Positions 7,343 to 17,201 of a stretch of 64,000 nt of DNA are shown here, piece after piece. Under the pieces are notes generated by a model that was not told the origin of the DNA, did no database searches, and was given only the letters and a program-made list of their open reading frames with translations. The stretch covers positions 124,001 through 188,000 of the forward strand of contig JBBQAQ010000001.1 of the NCBI GenBank assembly GCA_038316435.1. The letters are read 5' to 3'. Within the stretch, counting starts at the first letter, position 1, and each line of letters opens with the position of its first letter. A program made the translations under genes and the position numbers. Origin of the DNA: JACJXF01 sp038316435. GTDB lineage: Bacteria > Bacteroidota > Bacteroidia > Bacteroidales > GCA-2748055.

Positions 7343-9889
7343 TTAGGCTTGCGATGGAAGATCTTCCTTCTGATCCTCAATAGCTTTGGCTGATTTCAAA
7401 ACTTTTATCTGGATATTTTCCTTTTTCTTATCAAGGCCTACCATCAATGTATTGCCTTCGGATACATCAGATTTAATAATTACTTCAGCCATTGGATCCT
7501 CTAAATATTTTTGAATGGCTCTTTTAAGTGGACGAGCGCCAAACTGAATATCATATCCTTTTTCAATAATATAATCCTTTGCCTCAGCAGAGAGTTTAAT
7601 TTTGTATCCTAGGGTTATGATCCTGTCATATAAGCCTTTAAGTTCAATATCAATGATTTTATATATGTCTTCTTTTGTAAGAGTGTTAAACAATACAACA
7701 TCATCAATACGATTTAGGAATTCAGGGGCAAAGGCACGTTTCAGGGCTTTCTGAATAACACCTTTAGTATGTTCATTTTGTGCTTCAACTTTCGCACTTG
7801 TATTAAACCCCACTCCTTGTCCAAAATCTTTAAGCTGACGCGATCCAATATTAGAGGTCATGATAACAATAGTGTTTCTGAAATCAACTCTTCGACCCAG
7901 ACTATCAGTTAATTGGCCTTCATCAAGCACCTGAAGCAGGATATGAAAAACATCAGGATGCGCCTTCTCAATTTCATCTAAAAGGATAACTGAATAAGGT
8001 TTTCTACGTACTTTTTCAGTAAGTTGCCCACCTTCTTCATATCCTATATAACCCGGAGGTGCACCAACCAGTCTGGAAATGGAGAATTTTTCCATATATT
8101 CACTCATATCTACTCGAATAAGGTTATCAACACTATCGAATAAATACTTTGAAAGCACTTTCGCAAGTTGTGTTTTACCAACACCTGTTGGGCCAAGAAA
8201 AATGAAAGTTCCAATTGGTTTATTTGGATCTTTTAGTCCAGCTCTGTTTCTTTGTATAGCTTTAACAACCTTTGAAATAGCTTCATCCTGACCAATAACA
8301 CTTCCTTTAAGCTCATCAGCCATTTTTAAAAGGCGCATACCTTCAGCCTGAGCGATTCGTTGTACCGGCACTCCTGTCATCATTGCAACCACTTCGGCTA
8401 CTTTCTCTTCATCAACAACAATGCGGTTTTTGGCAAGATCATGTTCCCATTTCTGTTTTTCATGTTCAAGTTTCTCGAACAAATCCTTTTCCTTATCACG
8501 GAAGCTGGCAGCTTTCTCGAAATTTTGATTTTTTACAGCTTTGATTTTCTCTTTTTTCGTATCTTCAATTTCATGTTCCAGTGAAACAATTCTTTCAGGT
8601 ACAACAATATTTGAAATATGGACGCGGGATCCAGCCTCATCTAATGCGTCGATTGCTTTATCTGGGAGGTGTCGGTCAGAAATGTATCGTTGAGTAAGTT
8701 TAACACATGCCTGAATTGCTCCTGGAGTATAAGTTACATTATGATGATCTTCATACCTTTCTTTTATATTGTTAAGAATCTCAATAGTTTCTTCAGCGGA
8801 AGTAGGATTTATCATAACCTTTTGAAATCTTCTTTCCAAAGCACCATCTTTTTCGATATGCTGGCGATATTCATCAAGAGTAGTTGCTCCAATACACTGA
8901 ATATCTCCTCGTGCCAGAGCAGGTTTGAGCATGTTAGCAGCATCCAGAGAACCTGTAGCTCCACCAGCTCCAACAATAGTGTGAATTTCGTCAATAAACA
9001 ATATTACGTTATTATTTTTAGCTAGTTCATTAAGGATAGCTTTCATTCTTTCCTCAAATTGGCCACGATATTTTGTCCCGGCAACGATTGATGCAAGATC
9101 AAGTGTAACAACACGTTTATCAAACAATACCCTCGATACTTTACGTTGTACAATTCTATTTGCCAGTCCTTCAGCTATTGCAGATTTCCCAACTCCGGGT
9201 TCACCAATTAATATTGGGTTATTCTTTTTTCGTCTGCTCAAAATCTGCGCTAAACGTTCGATTTCCAGCTCTCGGCCTACGATTGGATCAAGGCGGTCCT
9301 CTTCAGCAGCCTTAGTAAGATCAATACCAAAGTTGTCGAGAACAGGAGTTTCAGAAACTGACTTTGAATTTTGCGGATTTGGGTTAGGTTTACTTTGCCC
9401 AAATGGATTTTTTTCGTCATCATCATCACTTGGGAAATCAGCTTTACTTTGAGGTCCTGAGTTTTCCAATTCTGAACGAACGGCTTCATAATTCACATTT
9501 TTTTCATTCATAAACTGTGTGGCAAAGTTATTCTCATCCTTAAGAATGGCCATTAGTAGGTGACCGGTATCTATCATAGAATCTTTTAGTGCTCTGGCCT
9601 CCAGATGCACCATTTTAAGCACACGTTCTGTATTTTTCAATAATGGAAGGTTATCGACATCGCTTATACTAACAATATCATTCTGCCGGATACTGTTTTC
9701 GACAGCGCCTCTAACTTCAGGTAATTCAATTCCCAGCATAAGGAGAATATCAATAGCAACTCCTTCGCCATCTCTTAAAATACCTAAGAACAAATGTTCT
9801 ACACTTAAATGATTATTGCCCAGTCTGACAGCTTCTTCCTTACTGTAACTCAGCACATCTCTGATTCGTTGGGAAAATTTCGCATCCAT
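7343..9889 (-). CDS. clpC: ATP-dependent Clp protease ATPase subunit ClpC
   Basis: Hexameric AAA+ unfoldase that feeds substrates to ClpP. The 848-aa protein has the double Clp-N repeat (1-145), an acidic, Asn-rich linker (about 150-185), AAA-1 with Walker A GEPGVGKSA near 227, a short coiled-coil M domain with a UVR-like segment (about 410-480) and AAA-2 with GPTGVGKTQLAK near 566 and VGAPPGYIGYEEGG. The short M domain separates it from ClpB. No ctsR or mcsAB lies beside it, so the Firmicutes-type control is not seen here. It is divergent from gyrA with a candidate -7 box at 9946-9953. Confidence 0.96.
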   Translation of the reverse strand: MDAKFSQRIRDVLSYSKEEAVRLGNNHLSVEHLFLGILRDGEGVAIDILLMLGIELPEVRGAVENSIRQNDIVSISDVDNLPLLKNTERVLKMVHLEARALKDSMIDTGHLLMAILKDENNFATQFMNEKNVNYEAVRSELENSGPQSKADFPSDDDDEKNPFGQSKPNPNPQNSKSVSETPVLDNFGIDLTKAAEEDRLDPIVGRELEIERLAQILSRRKKNNPILIGEPGVGKSAIAEGLANRIVQRKVSRVLFDKRVVTLDLASIVAGTKYRGQFEERMKAILNELAKNNNVILFIDEIHTIVGAGGATGSLDAANMLKPALARGDIQCIGATTLDEYRQHIEKDGALERRFQKVMINPTSAEETIEILNNIKERYEDHHNVTYTPGAIQACVKLTQRYISDRHLPDKAIDALDEAGSRVHISNIVVPERIVSLEHEIEDTKKEKIKAVKNQNFEKAASFRDKEKDLFEKLEHEKQKWEHDLAKNRIVVDEEKVAEVVAMMTGVPVQRIAQAEGMRLLKMADELKGSVIGQDEAISKVVKAIQRNRAGLKDPNKPIGTFIFLGPTGVGKTQLAKVLSKYLFDSVDNLIRVDMSEYMEKFSISRLVGAPPGYIGYEEGGQLTEKVRRKPYSVILLDEIEKAHPDVFHILLQVLDEGQLTDSLGRRVDFRNTIVIMTSNIGSRQLKDFGQGVGFNTSAKVEAQNEHTKGVIQKALKRAFAPEFLNRIDDVVLFNTLTKEDIYKIIDIELKGLYDRIITLGYKIKLSAEAKDYIIEKGYDIQFGARPLKRAIQKYLEDPMAEVIIKSDVSEGNTLMVGLDKKKENIQIKVLKSAKAIEDQKEDLPSQA

Positions 9890-9945
9890 ATATTTTGCTT
9901 GATATTTTCTTTATAATTAATCGTTTGAAATTACGAATATGCTTA

Positions 9946-9953
9946 CAAATATA
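9946..9953 (-). promoter_or_regulatory. Candidate -7 box of the clpC promoter
   Basis: TATATTTG on the minus strand matches TAnnTTTG and lies 57 bp upstream of the clpC start codon. No good TTTG is seen at the -33 position. Confidence 0.45.
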
Positions 9954-10109
9954 GGAATAAAACAATTATCAATTATAAACAGTTCAATGTTGATAATTTT
10001 GGCAAATGAGTGCTTCAAAGAGGAGCAAAATGATTACTTTCGTAGTTCTGTAATTTTAACGGATTTTACAGGTAAATTATTGATTTTGTATTACTAAAGA
10101 AAATATCTA

Positions 10110-12614
10110 ATGATTTCAGATGGCGAGAAGATTTTAAAGGTCAATATTGAAGAGGAAATGAAGTCGGCATATATCGACTACTCAATGTCGGTAATAGTTT
10201 CACGTGCACTTCCTGATGTCCGCGATGGTTTGAAACCTGTTCACAGAAGGGTTTTATTTGGGATGTCTGAGTTGGGTGTAAATGCTAACAGAGGATACAA
10301 GAAATCAGCCAGGATAGTTGGAGAGGTTCTTGGGAAATATCATCCACATGGCGACACATCTGTATATGACGCTATGGTTAGAATGGCTCAACCTTGGTCA
10401 TTACGTTACCCATTGGTTGACGGACAAGGGAATTTCGGTTCAGTTGACGGGGATAGCCCTGCTGCAATGAGATATACTGAAGCCAGATTGAGAAGAATTG
10501 CGGAAGAAATTATGGCCGATCTGGAAAAAAACACTGTTGATTTTCAGAATAACTTCGATGATACTCTGCAAGAGCCTACTGTTATGCCAACAAGAGTACC
10601 CGTTTTACTGATTAACGGTGCATCAGGAATTGCTGTAGGTATGGCAACTAATATGGCGCCTCATAATTTATCTGATACAATAGATGCTATTGTCGCCTAT
10701 ATTGATGACAAAGAAATTGAAATTGATCGTTTAATTGAAATTATTAAAGCTCCTGATTTTCCGACCGGAGGGATAATATATGGTTACCAGGGAGTAAAGG
10801 AATCCTATGAGACAGGCCGCGGCAGAATAGTTGTCAGGTGTAAGTCGGAAATTGAAATTACTGATACCGGTAGAGAAAAAATAGTTATTACTGAAATCCC
10901 ATACCAGGTTAATAAAGCGGAGCTAATAAAGAAAATAGCAGATCTGGTAAACGAAAAGAAAATTGAGGGTATTTCTTATGTTAATGATGAATCAGACCGA
11001 AACGGTATGAGAATTATCATTATTCTTAAGAAGGAAGCACTTTCAAGTGTTGTAATGAATACCTTATTAAAATATACACTTTTACAAACAAGTTTTAATG
11101 TTAATAACATTGCGCTTGTAAAGGGCCGTCCTAAAGTTCTGAATTTAAAGCAACTAATAAGTTATTTCGTTGATCATAGACATGAAGTTGTTGTAAGGCG
11201 TACACAGTTTGATTTAGATCAGGCCGAAAAAAGGGCTCATATTCTTTTAGGCTTGCTAATTGCATTAGACCATTTGGATGAAGTAATTGCCTTAATCAGA
11301 GGGTCAAAAACGCCTGATGATGCCAGAACCGGGCTGATAGAACAATTTGAGCTGAGTGATTTACAAGCAAAAGCCATTTTGGATTTAAGACTTCAGAGAC
11401 TTACCGGACTTGAGCGGGATAAAATTCGTGAAGAGTATGATGAATTAATGAAGCAAATTGAATACTTCAAACAAATACTCTCAGATGAAATCCTTCGTAT
11501 GCAGATTATAAAAGATGAATTGCTTGAGATCAAGAACAAATACGGTGATGGTAGGAGAACTGAAATTGTTCCAAATGCTGAGGAATTTAATCCTGAAGAT
11601 TTTTATGCCAACGATGAAATGGTAATTACTATTTCAAATCTGGGATATATTAAACGTACACCTTTAACCGAATTCAGAACTCAAAGTAGAGGCGGAATCG
11701 GATCAAAAGCAACAGGTACGAGAGATGAGGACTTCCTGACCCATTTATTTACAGCTACAATGCATAATACAATGCTGTTTTTTACGGAACGGGGAAGGTG
11801 CTTTTGGTTAAAGGTTTATGAAATACCTGAAGGAACAAAGACTTCAAAAGGAAGGGCGATTCAAAACCTTATTAATCTGGAACCTGGAGATAATGTTAAG
11901 GCATATCTTAACGTCAAGAGCTTAAGTGATGAAGATTATTTGAATAATAACTTTATCGTAATGGCTACTCGGAAAGGGACTATAAAGAAAACATCACTTG
12001 AAGCATATTCCAGACCTAGACAGAATGGAATTAATGCAATTAATATTAAAGAGGGAGATACATTACTGGAAGCTTTGCTAACTAATGGCAAACACGAAAT
12101 TCTTCTTGCTGTTAGAAGTGGTAAATCAATCCGCTTTAATGAATCCACTGTTAGAGCGATTGGCCGCACAGGATCTGGTGTAAAAGGAGTTACTCTTGCA
12201 GGTAAAGATGATGAAGTAATTGGTATGATTTCCATGGAAGGTTTAACAAACGACGTCCTTGTAGTTTCAGAAAAGGGCTATGGTAAAAGATCTTCAATTG
12301 AAGATTATCGTATTACAAATCGGGGAGGGAAAGGAGTTAAAACTATAAATGTTACAGAAAAAACCGGTAAACTAATTGGTTTTAAATCGGTTACTGACAA
12401 CGATGATTTAATGATTATTACCAAAAATGGTATTATTATAAGACTTCCAGTAGAAAAGCTTAGGGTTATGGGACGAGCAACACAAGGTGTTAGGCTAATT
12501 AATCTCCGGGAGGGTGACGAAATTGCTGCACTTACGCGTGTACCGTCAGGTGTCAATAATGACGGGGAAGAGAGTGGAGAGATTACTGAACAAATTATCG
12601 TAACTGAAGAATAA
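10110..12614 (+). CDS. gyrA: DNA gyrase subunit A
   Basis: Breakage-reunion subunit of DNA gyrase. The 834-aa protein has the winged-helix core with active tyrosine Y122 in AAMRYTEAR, the tower and coiled-coil region, and a C-terminal six-bladed beta-pinwheel (about 505-810) with the DNA-wrapping GyrA-box region represented by NRGGKG. That element and the single copy here favour GyrA over ParC. The quinolone-determining stretch reads HPHGDTSVYDAM, so residue 83 is Thr and residue 87 is Asp by coincidence of numbering with E. coli. The tail is acidic. A TPR protein gene follows after 89 bp. Confidence 0.94.
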   Translation: MISDGEKILKVNIEEEMKSAYIDYSMSVIVSRALPDVRDGLKPVHRRVLFGMSELGVNANRGYKKSARIVGEVLGKYHPHGDTSVYDAMVRMAQPWSLRYPLVDGQGNFGSVDGDSPAAMRYTEARLRRIAEEIMADLEKNTVDFQNNFDDTLQEPTVMPTRVPVLLINGASGIAVGMATNMAPHNLSDTIDAIVAYIDDKEIEIDRLIEIIKAPDFPTGGIIYGYQGVKESYETGRGRIVVRCKSEIEITDTGREKIVITEIPYQVNKAELIKKIADLVNEKKIEGISYVNDESDRNGMRIIIILKKEALSSVVMNTLLKYTLLQTSFNVNNIALVKGRPKVLNLKQLISYFVDHRHEVVVRRTQFDLDQAEKRAHILLGLLIALDHLDEVIALIRGSKTPDDARTGLIEQFELSDLQAKAILDLRLQRLTGLERDKIREEYDELMKQIEYFKQILSDEILRMQIIKDELLEIKNKYGDGRRTEIVPNAEEFNPEDFYANDEMVITISNLGYIKRTPLTEFRTQSRGGIGSKATGTRDEDFLTHLFTATMHNTMLFFTERGRCFWLKVYEIPEGTKTSKGRAIQNLINLEPGDNVKAYLNVKSLSDEDYLNNNFIVMATRKGTIKKTSLEAYSRPRQNGINAINIKEGDTLLEALLTNGKHEILLAVRSGKSIRFNESTVRAIGRTGSGVKGVTLAGKDDEVIGMISMEGLTNDVLVVSEKGYGKRSSIEDYRITNRGGKGVKTINVTEKTGKLIGFKSVTDNDDLMIITKNGIIIRLPVEKLRVMGRATQGVRLINLREGDEIAALTRVPSGVNNDGEESGEITEQIIVTEE

Positions 12615-12703
12615 TTAAATAGATTGATTTCAAATTTGGCATCCTATTTGAGTATACTAGTTAAATAATGTATTTTTAGCGAAAATTTTTAAAAACGAAA
12701 ATA

Positions 12704-14005
12704 ATGAAACGCATCTTAATTTTTTGTTTAACCGTTATTGGCATAACAAGCCTAAACGCTCAAGACGTATTTGTACCAATAAATTTCAGCTCGCTTGAAA
12801 AGAAAATTATAAAAAGTGAAGCGGAAATTGCAGACCCAAAAAAATCAGTAGATCCAAAAATCTGGGTTAAAAGAGGAGAATTAATGCTTAGTGCTTCTGA
12901 TGTTGATCTGGAGCAGGTTTACGAAGGTATGAATCCTACTAATTTAACATTGTTTTACAAAAATCCCATTATTACAACCGAAGATTTTGATGGGAAAAGC
13001 TTTTCCGTGTATACTTATGAAAGGATAAAATTCTATTTTGACAATAATGCACTTGCTATGTGGAATAGAACTAAGTCTGTTTATGAGAATCCAACTTCCG
13101 AAGCATTTAAATGTTTTAATAAAGCCAGTGAATTAGACAAGGCTGGAAAATTAAACCTGAAAATTTTTGAGGATTTCAATAAACTGAAGGTTCAGTTGAA
13201 GAAAAACGGCATAAATGCCTATTATAGAGGCGATAAAGAAGAAGCTTTAACTTATTTTGAAATGGTGTTGATTATAAACAAACTGCCTGTTTTGAATGGT
13301 CAGATTGATACTATAATGATTCAGTATTCGGGCATAATTGCAAGAGAAATGAATCAATATGAACGTGCAATTAAACATTATGATGATCTGGCCTTGGTTG
13401 ATAACCAACCTAATACTTATTTGCTAATTAAGGAAGACTATTTAAAACTAAAGGATACTGTTAGCGCTGTCGCTACAATGGAAAAGGCACTTTTAAAATA
13501 TCCAGACACTTTAAATGTTGTGGCAAACCTTGTAGATTTATATATTAGAACAAATAGAATTTCTGACGGACTAAAGACAATCGAGTCTACAATTGCGAAA
13601 AACCCAGAAAAAGGAGAATTCTATTATTGGAAAGGGCGTTTACAGTTAAACACCACTGACGAAGATCGAATCACAAAGGCATTAGCATCTTATGAAGAAT
13701 CAATTAAAAAAACTCCTTCATTATATTATGCATATTATGACATTGGATATATTTATTTTCTTCAAGGACAGGATTTATTTGAGAGAGCAGGAGATGAAAA
13801 GGATAAAGTTTACAGAGAAGAGATGATTACTTTAGGAAATGAAAACTACAATAAATCATTACCAAATCTTGAAAAGGCACTTGAATTAAATACTTCTAAC
13901 AGAGATATTCAAAGAGAAACACTTGATACTCTTAAAAGGGTATATTACAAACTGCAAATGACTGAGAAATACGATGAGGCCTCGCTAAAGCTTAAGAATT
14001 TATAA
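12704..14005 (+). CDS. Exported tetratricopeptide-repeat protein
   Basis: A 433-aa protein of unknown specific function. Residues 1-20 are a signal peptide ending LNAQD. From about 120 onward it is helical, with TPR-like pairs such as AYYRGDKEEALTYFEMVL, YERAIKHYDDLALVDNQP and YYAYYDIGYIYFLQGQDLFE. TPR solenoids hold protein partners; here the scaffold would sit in the periplasm or at the outer membrane. It lies 89 bp after gyrA and ends at a strong terminator, so it may be transcribed with gyrA. No catalytic motif is visible. Confidence 0.8.
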   Translation: MKRILIFCLTVIGITSLNAQDVFVPINFSSLEKKIIKSEAEIADPKKSVDPKIWVKRGELMLSASDVDLEQVYEGMNPTNLTLFYKNPIITTEDFDGKSFSVYTYERIKFYFDNNALAMWNRTKSVYENPTSEAFKCFNKASELDKAGKLNLKIFEDFNKLKVQLKKNGINAYYRGDKEEALTYFEMVLIINKLPVLNGQIDTIMIQYSGIIAREMNQYERAIKHYDDLALVDNQPNTYLLIKEDYLKLKDTVSAVATMEKALLKYPDTLNVVANLVDLYIRTNRISDGLKTIESTIAKNPEKGEFYYWKGRLQLNTTDEDRITKALASYEESIKKTPSLYYAYYDIGYIYFLQGQDLFERAGDEKDKVYREEMITLGNENYNKSLPNLEKALELNTSNRDIQRETLDTLKRVYYKLQMTEKYDEASLKLKNL

Positions 14006-14013
14006 AATATGAT

Positions 14014-14043
14014 AAAGGGAGGCCTGAAGCGGCCTCCCTTTTA
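14014..14043 (+). terminator. Intrinsic terminator after the TPR gene
   Basis: AAAGGGAGGCC/GGCCTCCCTTT, a perfect 11-bp stem with loop TGAAGC and a short T-run. It lies between the TPR gene and the convergent cold-shock gene and could act in both directions. Confidence 0.88.
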
Positions 14044-14103
14044 TTACATAAATTCTATTTAACATAATATTAATTATGGGACTAATTAATGAGCAAAAAT
14101 CAC

Positions 14104-14550
14104 TTATAACTTCTTAACATTTACAGCATTCATTCCTTTAAGCCCACGCTGTAATTCAAAACTAACCTTATCATTCTCTTTTACATCTTCAGTTAAACCA
14201 CTTACATGAACAAAATATTTTTCCTGTGTCTGGCTATCAATAATAAAACCAAATCCCTTAGAATCGTCAAAATAAGAAACTTTACCCTCCATAAAATCCG
14301 GAGTACTTTTATCTTCTTTTTTCGGCACTCCAATTTCAATTGAGCTAGCTTTAACCTTGATTTTTTTTGATGGATCTGGTGGTGTATCAGTAATCATACC
14401 ATTTTCATCGACATAGGCAATCATACTTTCAAATCCACCGCCTTCTGAATTAGCCTTACGTTCTAACTTTTTTGTAAGCTTATCTTTTTGTTTTTTCAAA
14501 CGTTTCTTTTCTTTTTCACTTTTGTTAAAGCTGGGTTGTGATTTAGCCAT
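14104..14550 (-). CDS. Cold-shock-domain protein with basic N-terminal extension
   Basis: A 148-aa protein. The C-terminal 62 residues (about 86-148) form a cold-shock OB fold with RNP1-like KGFGFI and RNP2-like YFVHVS, so it should bind single-stranded RNA or DNA. Residues 10-35 are a lysine-rich coiled stretch (KEKKRLKKQKDKLTKKLERK) absent from classical 65-70-aa CspA proteins; such long versions are frequent in Bacteroidota. It is divergent from the DbpA-like helicase gene, and cold-shock proteins and DEAD helicases often act together in RNA remodelling at low temperature, a contextual inference only. Confidence 0.88.
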   Translation of the reverse strand: MAKSQPSFNKSEKEKKRLKKQKDKLTKKLERKANSEGGGFESMIAYVDENGMITDTPPDPSKKIKVKASSIEIGVPKKEDKSTPDFMEGKVSYFDDSKGFGFIIDSQTQEKYFVHVSGLTEDVKENDKVSFELQRGLKGMNAVNVKKL

Positions 14551-14682
14551 TCTTTTTTATTTATTTTTATTCTTATTTTTCACAAAGATATATTTTCCAT
14601 TTTAACTCCACTTATAATAGCTCACATATTATGATTTCTTTGCTAATTACCTGCTCATTTACTGTTCGGACAAATAAAAAGC

Positions 14683-14690
14683 TACCTTTG
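14683..14690 (+). promoter_or_regulatory. -7 box of the helicase promoter, abutting the start codon
   Basis: TACCTTTG fits TAnnTTTG exactly, and TTTA lies 21 bp upstream (14658-14661) as a weak -33 box. The expected transcription start is about 14695-14698, at or inside the annotated ATG at 14696. Confidence 0.6.
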
Positions 14691-14695
14691 TTGCT

Positions 14696-16021
14696 ATGGG
14701 TATGGCTGAAAAATCGTGGGAACTTGCAATTAATCGTCTGGGAATTGAATTTCTGACTGATATGCAGAAAAATGCTCTGGATGCATTTACCAAGTACAAT
14801 AACATTATTATAATTTCCCCAACAGGTTCAGGAAAAACTTTGGCATTTCTATTGCCATTGCTCGATCATTTGGACAAAAATAAACAAGCCGTCGAAGTAT
14901 TAATAATAACACCTTCAAGAGAATTAGCGCAGCAAATTGAAGGTGTTTTTAGGAATATGGGGACAGAATTTAAAGTAAACTCCTGCTATGGTGGGCATTC
15001 TATGTCAACAGAAAAGAATAACTTTATCCTCCCTCCTGCTGTATTAGTTGGAACCCCAGGCAGGATTGCTGACCATTTGCGTTCCGGAAATATTTCAATG
15101 GCATCAGTGAATACCCTAATACTTGATGAATTTGACAAGTCCCTTGAATTTGGTTTTCAAAATGAGATGTCATATATAATCAGTCGATTACCTGCAGTTA
15201 AAAGAAAAATTCTTAGCTCTGCAACGAACCTTAATGAAATTCCTGAATTTACTGGAATTGCTAATCCAATAATATTGAATTATTTGGTTCAGGAGAAGGA
15301 TGGTAATAATCTGCAAATCAATATAGTAAAATCTCAAAAAAAAGATAAACTGGATTGCTTATTTCATCTTTTATGCAATCTGGGATCAGCACCAACATTG
15401 GTTTTCTGTAATCATCGGGAGGCCGTGGAAAGAATCAGTATTCATTTAAAGGAGATGGGTATTGCAAATGATTATTTCCATGGAGGATTGGAACAAACTG
15501 AAAGGGAACGAATGCTTGTGAGATTCAGAAATGGTAGTTCTTTTATTTTGATTACAACTGACCTTGCATCCAGAGGACTTGATATTCCTGATATTTCATT
15601 TATCATTCATTACCAGCTCCCTACTACAGATGAGAGTTTTATTCACCGAAATGGAAGAACCGCTAGGATGCATTCAAGTGGATCTTCTTACCTGATACTT
15701 TCGGAGGAAGAGAATATTCCAACCTATATTAAACCCGGATATAGTATCTACAAATTATCAGAAGATTTGATAATGCCTGAAAAGCCCATCTGGCAGACTC
15801 TTTACTTGGGTGGAGGTAAAAAAGACAAGATTAACAAGATGGATATTGCAGGTTTCCTTTTTAAACAAGGTGGATTAAATAAAGATGAACTCGGCTATAT
15901 CGATGTAAAAGATCATCATTCCTATGCAGCAGTCAAATATGACCTGATCCATTCTGTTATAAAACGGATCAGGGATTCAAAAATTAAAAATAAGAAAATC
16001 AAAATCGAGATTTCTTATTAA
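14696..16021 (+). CDS. dbpA: DEAD-box RNA helicase, DbpA-like
   Basis: ATP-dependent RNA helicase of 441 aa. Motif I SPTGSGKT is at 41-48, PSRELAQQ follows, motif II reads DEFD (about 144-147) rather than DEAD, then SAT near 176 and HRNGRTAR near 318. The C-terminal segment (about 370-438) starts GGGKKDKINKMDIAGFL and contains IGY/IDV-like strands, matching the DbpA RNA-binding domain that recognises 23S rRNA hairpin 92; a role in 50S assembly is therefore likely. The first ATG (14696) and a second one (14702, MAEK) are both at the predicted transcription start, so the mRNA is nearly or completely leaderless. It converges on the next gene with a 6-bp gap. Confidence 0.88.
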   Translation: MGMAEKSWELAINRLGIEFLTDMQKNALDAFTKYNNIIIISPTGSGKTLAFLLPLLDHLDKNKQAVEVLIITPSRELAQQIEGVFRNMGTEFKVNSCYGGHSMSTEKNNFILPPAVLVGTPGRIADHLRSGNISMASVNTLILDEFDKSLEFGFQNEMSYIISRLPAVKRKILSSATNLNEIPEFTGIANPIILNYLVQEKDGNNLQINIVKSQKKDKLDCLFHLLCNLGSAPTLVFCNHREAVERISIHLKEMGIANDYFHGGLEQTERERMLVRFRNGSSFILITTDLASRGLDIPDISFIIHYQLPTTDESFIHRNGRTARMHSSGSSYLILSEEENIPTYIKPGYSIYKLSEDLIMPEKPIWQTLYLGGGKKDKINKMDIAGFLFKQGGLNKDELGYIDVKDHHSYAAVKYDLIHSVIKRIRDSKIKNKKIKIEISY

Positions 16022-16027
16022 TACATA

Positions 16028-17161
16028 TTAGACTTTCACCCAGGTATTTCCTGAACTGTTCGATTTCACAACCGAATGAATAAATTTCATCCCTCGCACT
16101 CCATCATGAACCGTTGGGTATTCGCCCTTATCAAATGATTCATTCCGTATGGATTTTGAAACGCCCTTATAAATATTTGCTAGTGCTTCATAAATACCTT
16201 CCGGATGTCCTGCCGGCATTGAATGACTTCCTTCTGCAAGTTTTTCATTATAACCATGGGCAGGCTTATAAATTTTTGTTGGTTCAGAATCACTTAGCAT
16301 ATACAGGTAATTGGGATTTTCCTGAGACCATTTAAGGCTCGCCTTTGAACCATAAACAGCAATAGTAAGTGCATTTTCCTCACCGCCACAAACCTGACTT
16401 GAGCGAATTACTCCTTTAAGTCGTTCGCTGAAACGCAGCAATACTGTTCCATCCAGATCAAGTTTCACATCTTCTTTAACAGAACTTAAATCAGATAGAA
16501 CTTCTTTTACTTCAAGGCCAGTTGTATATTCGATAAGGTTAAAAGCATGAACTCCAATATCTCCCATACAACTACTAACTCCCGCATGTTTGGGATCAAG
16601 TCGCCATACGCCGGTTATTCGACTTTCAGTACCATGGATTATTGAATTAATCCAACCTTGATAATACTGGGCATCAATTCTCTGAATATTTCCCAGTAAT
16701 CCCTTTGAGATTATATCTCTCATCTGCCTGATCATAGGATAACCGGTATAAGTATGAGTCAGTGCAAATGTGAGTTTCTTTTTTTCCACAAGTTGCTCCA
16801 GGTCAATCGCTTCTTCAACGGTCATTGTCATCGGTTTCTCACAAACAACATGAAAACCTGCTTCAAGAGCTTTTTTAGCAAATGAATAATGCAGGGCATT
16901 AGGCGTAACAATTGTAATTACTTCAATACGTTTTTCAGAAGGCAGAGCCAACTCGGACTTGATCATTTCATCTACTGAAGAATAACAACGGCCCACAGCA
17001 ATATTTTCAGACTGGGCAAATGATTTGCTTTTTTCATAATCTGGGTCAAAAACTCCGCATACAAGTTCAAAATCATTTGCAATCCTTGAAGCACGACGAT
17101 GGGCATCTCCAATGAATGCTCCAAATCCGCCGCCAATCATTCCCATTTTTAACTTTTTCAT
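16028..17161 (-). CDS. Gfo/Idh/MocA family oxidoreductase, cytoplasmic
   Basis: NAD(P)-dependent sugar or cyclitol dehydrogenase family, 377 aa. The N-terminal Rossmann fold has the glycine-rich GGGFGAF near 10-16, the family CEKPMT motif is at about 107-112, and a C-terminal alpha/beta domain follows with VSSCMGDIGVHAFNL. There is no signal peptide, unlike the paralogue at 21.1 kb. It is the last gene of a five-gene minus-strand run, 40 bp after the MFS gene. The exact substrate cannot be read from the sequence. Confidence 0.9.
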   Translation of the reverse strand: MKKLKMGMIGGGFGAFIGDAHRRASRIANDFELVCGVFDPDYEKSKSFAQSENIAVGRCYSSVDEMIKSELALPSEKRIEVITIVTPNALHYSFAKKALEAGFHVVCEKPMTMTVEEAIDLEQLVEKKKLTFALTHTYTGYPMIRQMRDIISKGLLGNIQRIDAQYYQGWINSIIHGTESRITGVWRLDPKHAGVSSCMGDIGVHAFNLIEYTTGLEVKEVLSDLSSVKEDVKLDLDGTVLLRFSERLKGVIRSSQVCGGEENALTIAVYGSKASLKWSQENPNYLYMLSDSEPTKIYKPAHGYNEKLAEGSHSMPAGHPEGIYEALANIYKGVSKSIRNESFDKGEYPTVHDGVRGMKFIHSVVKSNSSGNTWVKV

Positions 17162-17201
17162 TTCTGTATCTTATATTAGTTGATATCTAAAAAAATGGAT
17201 T

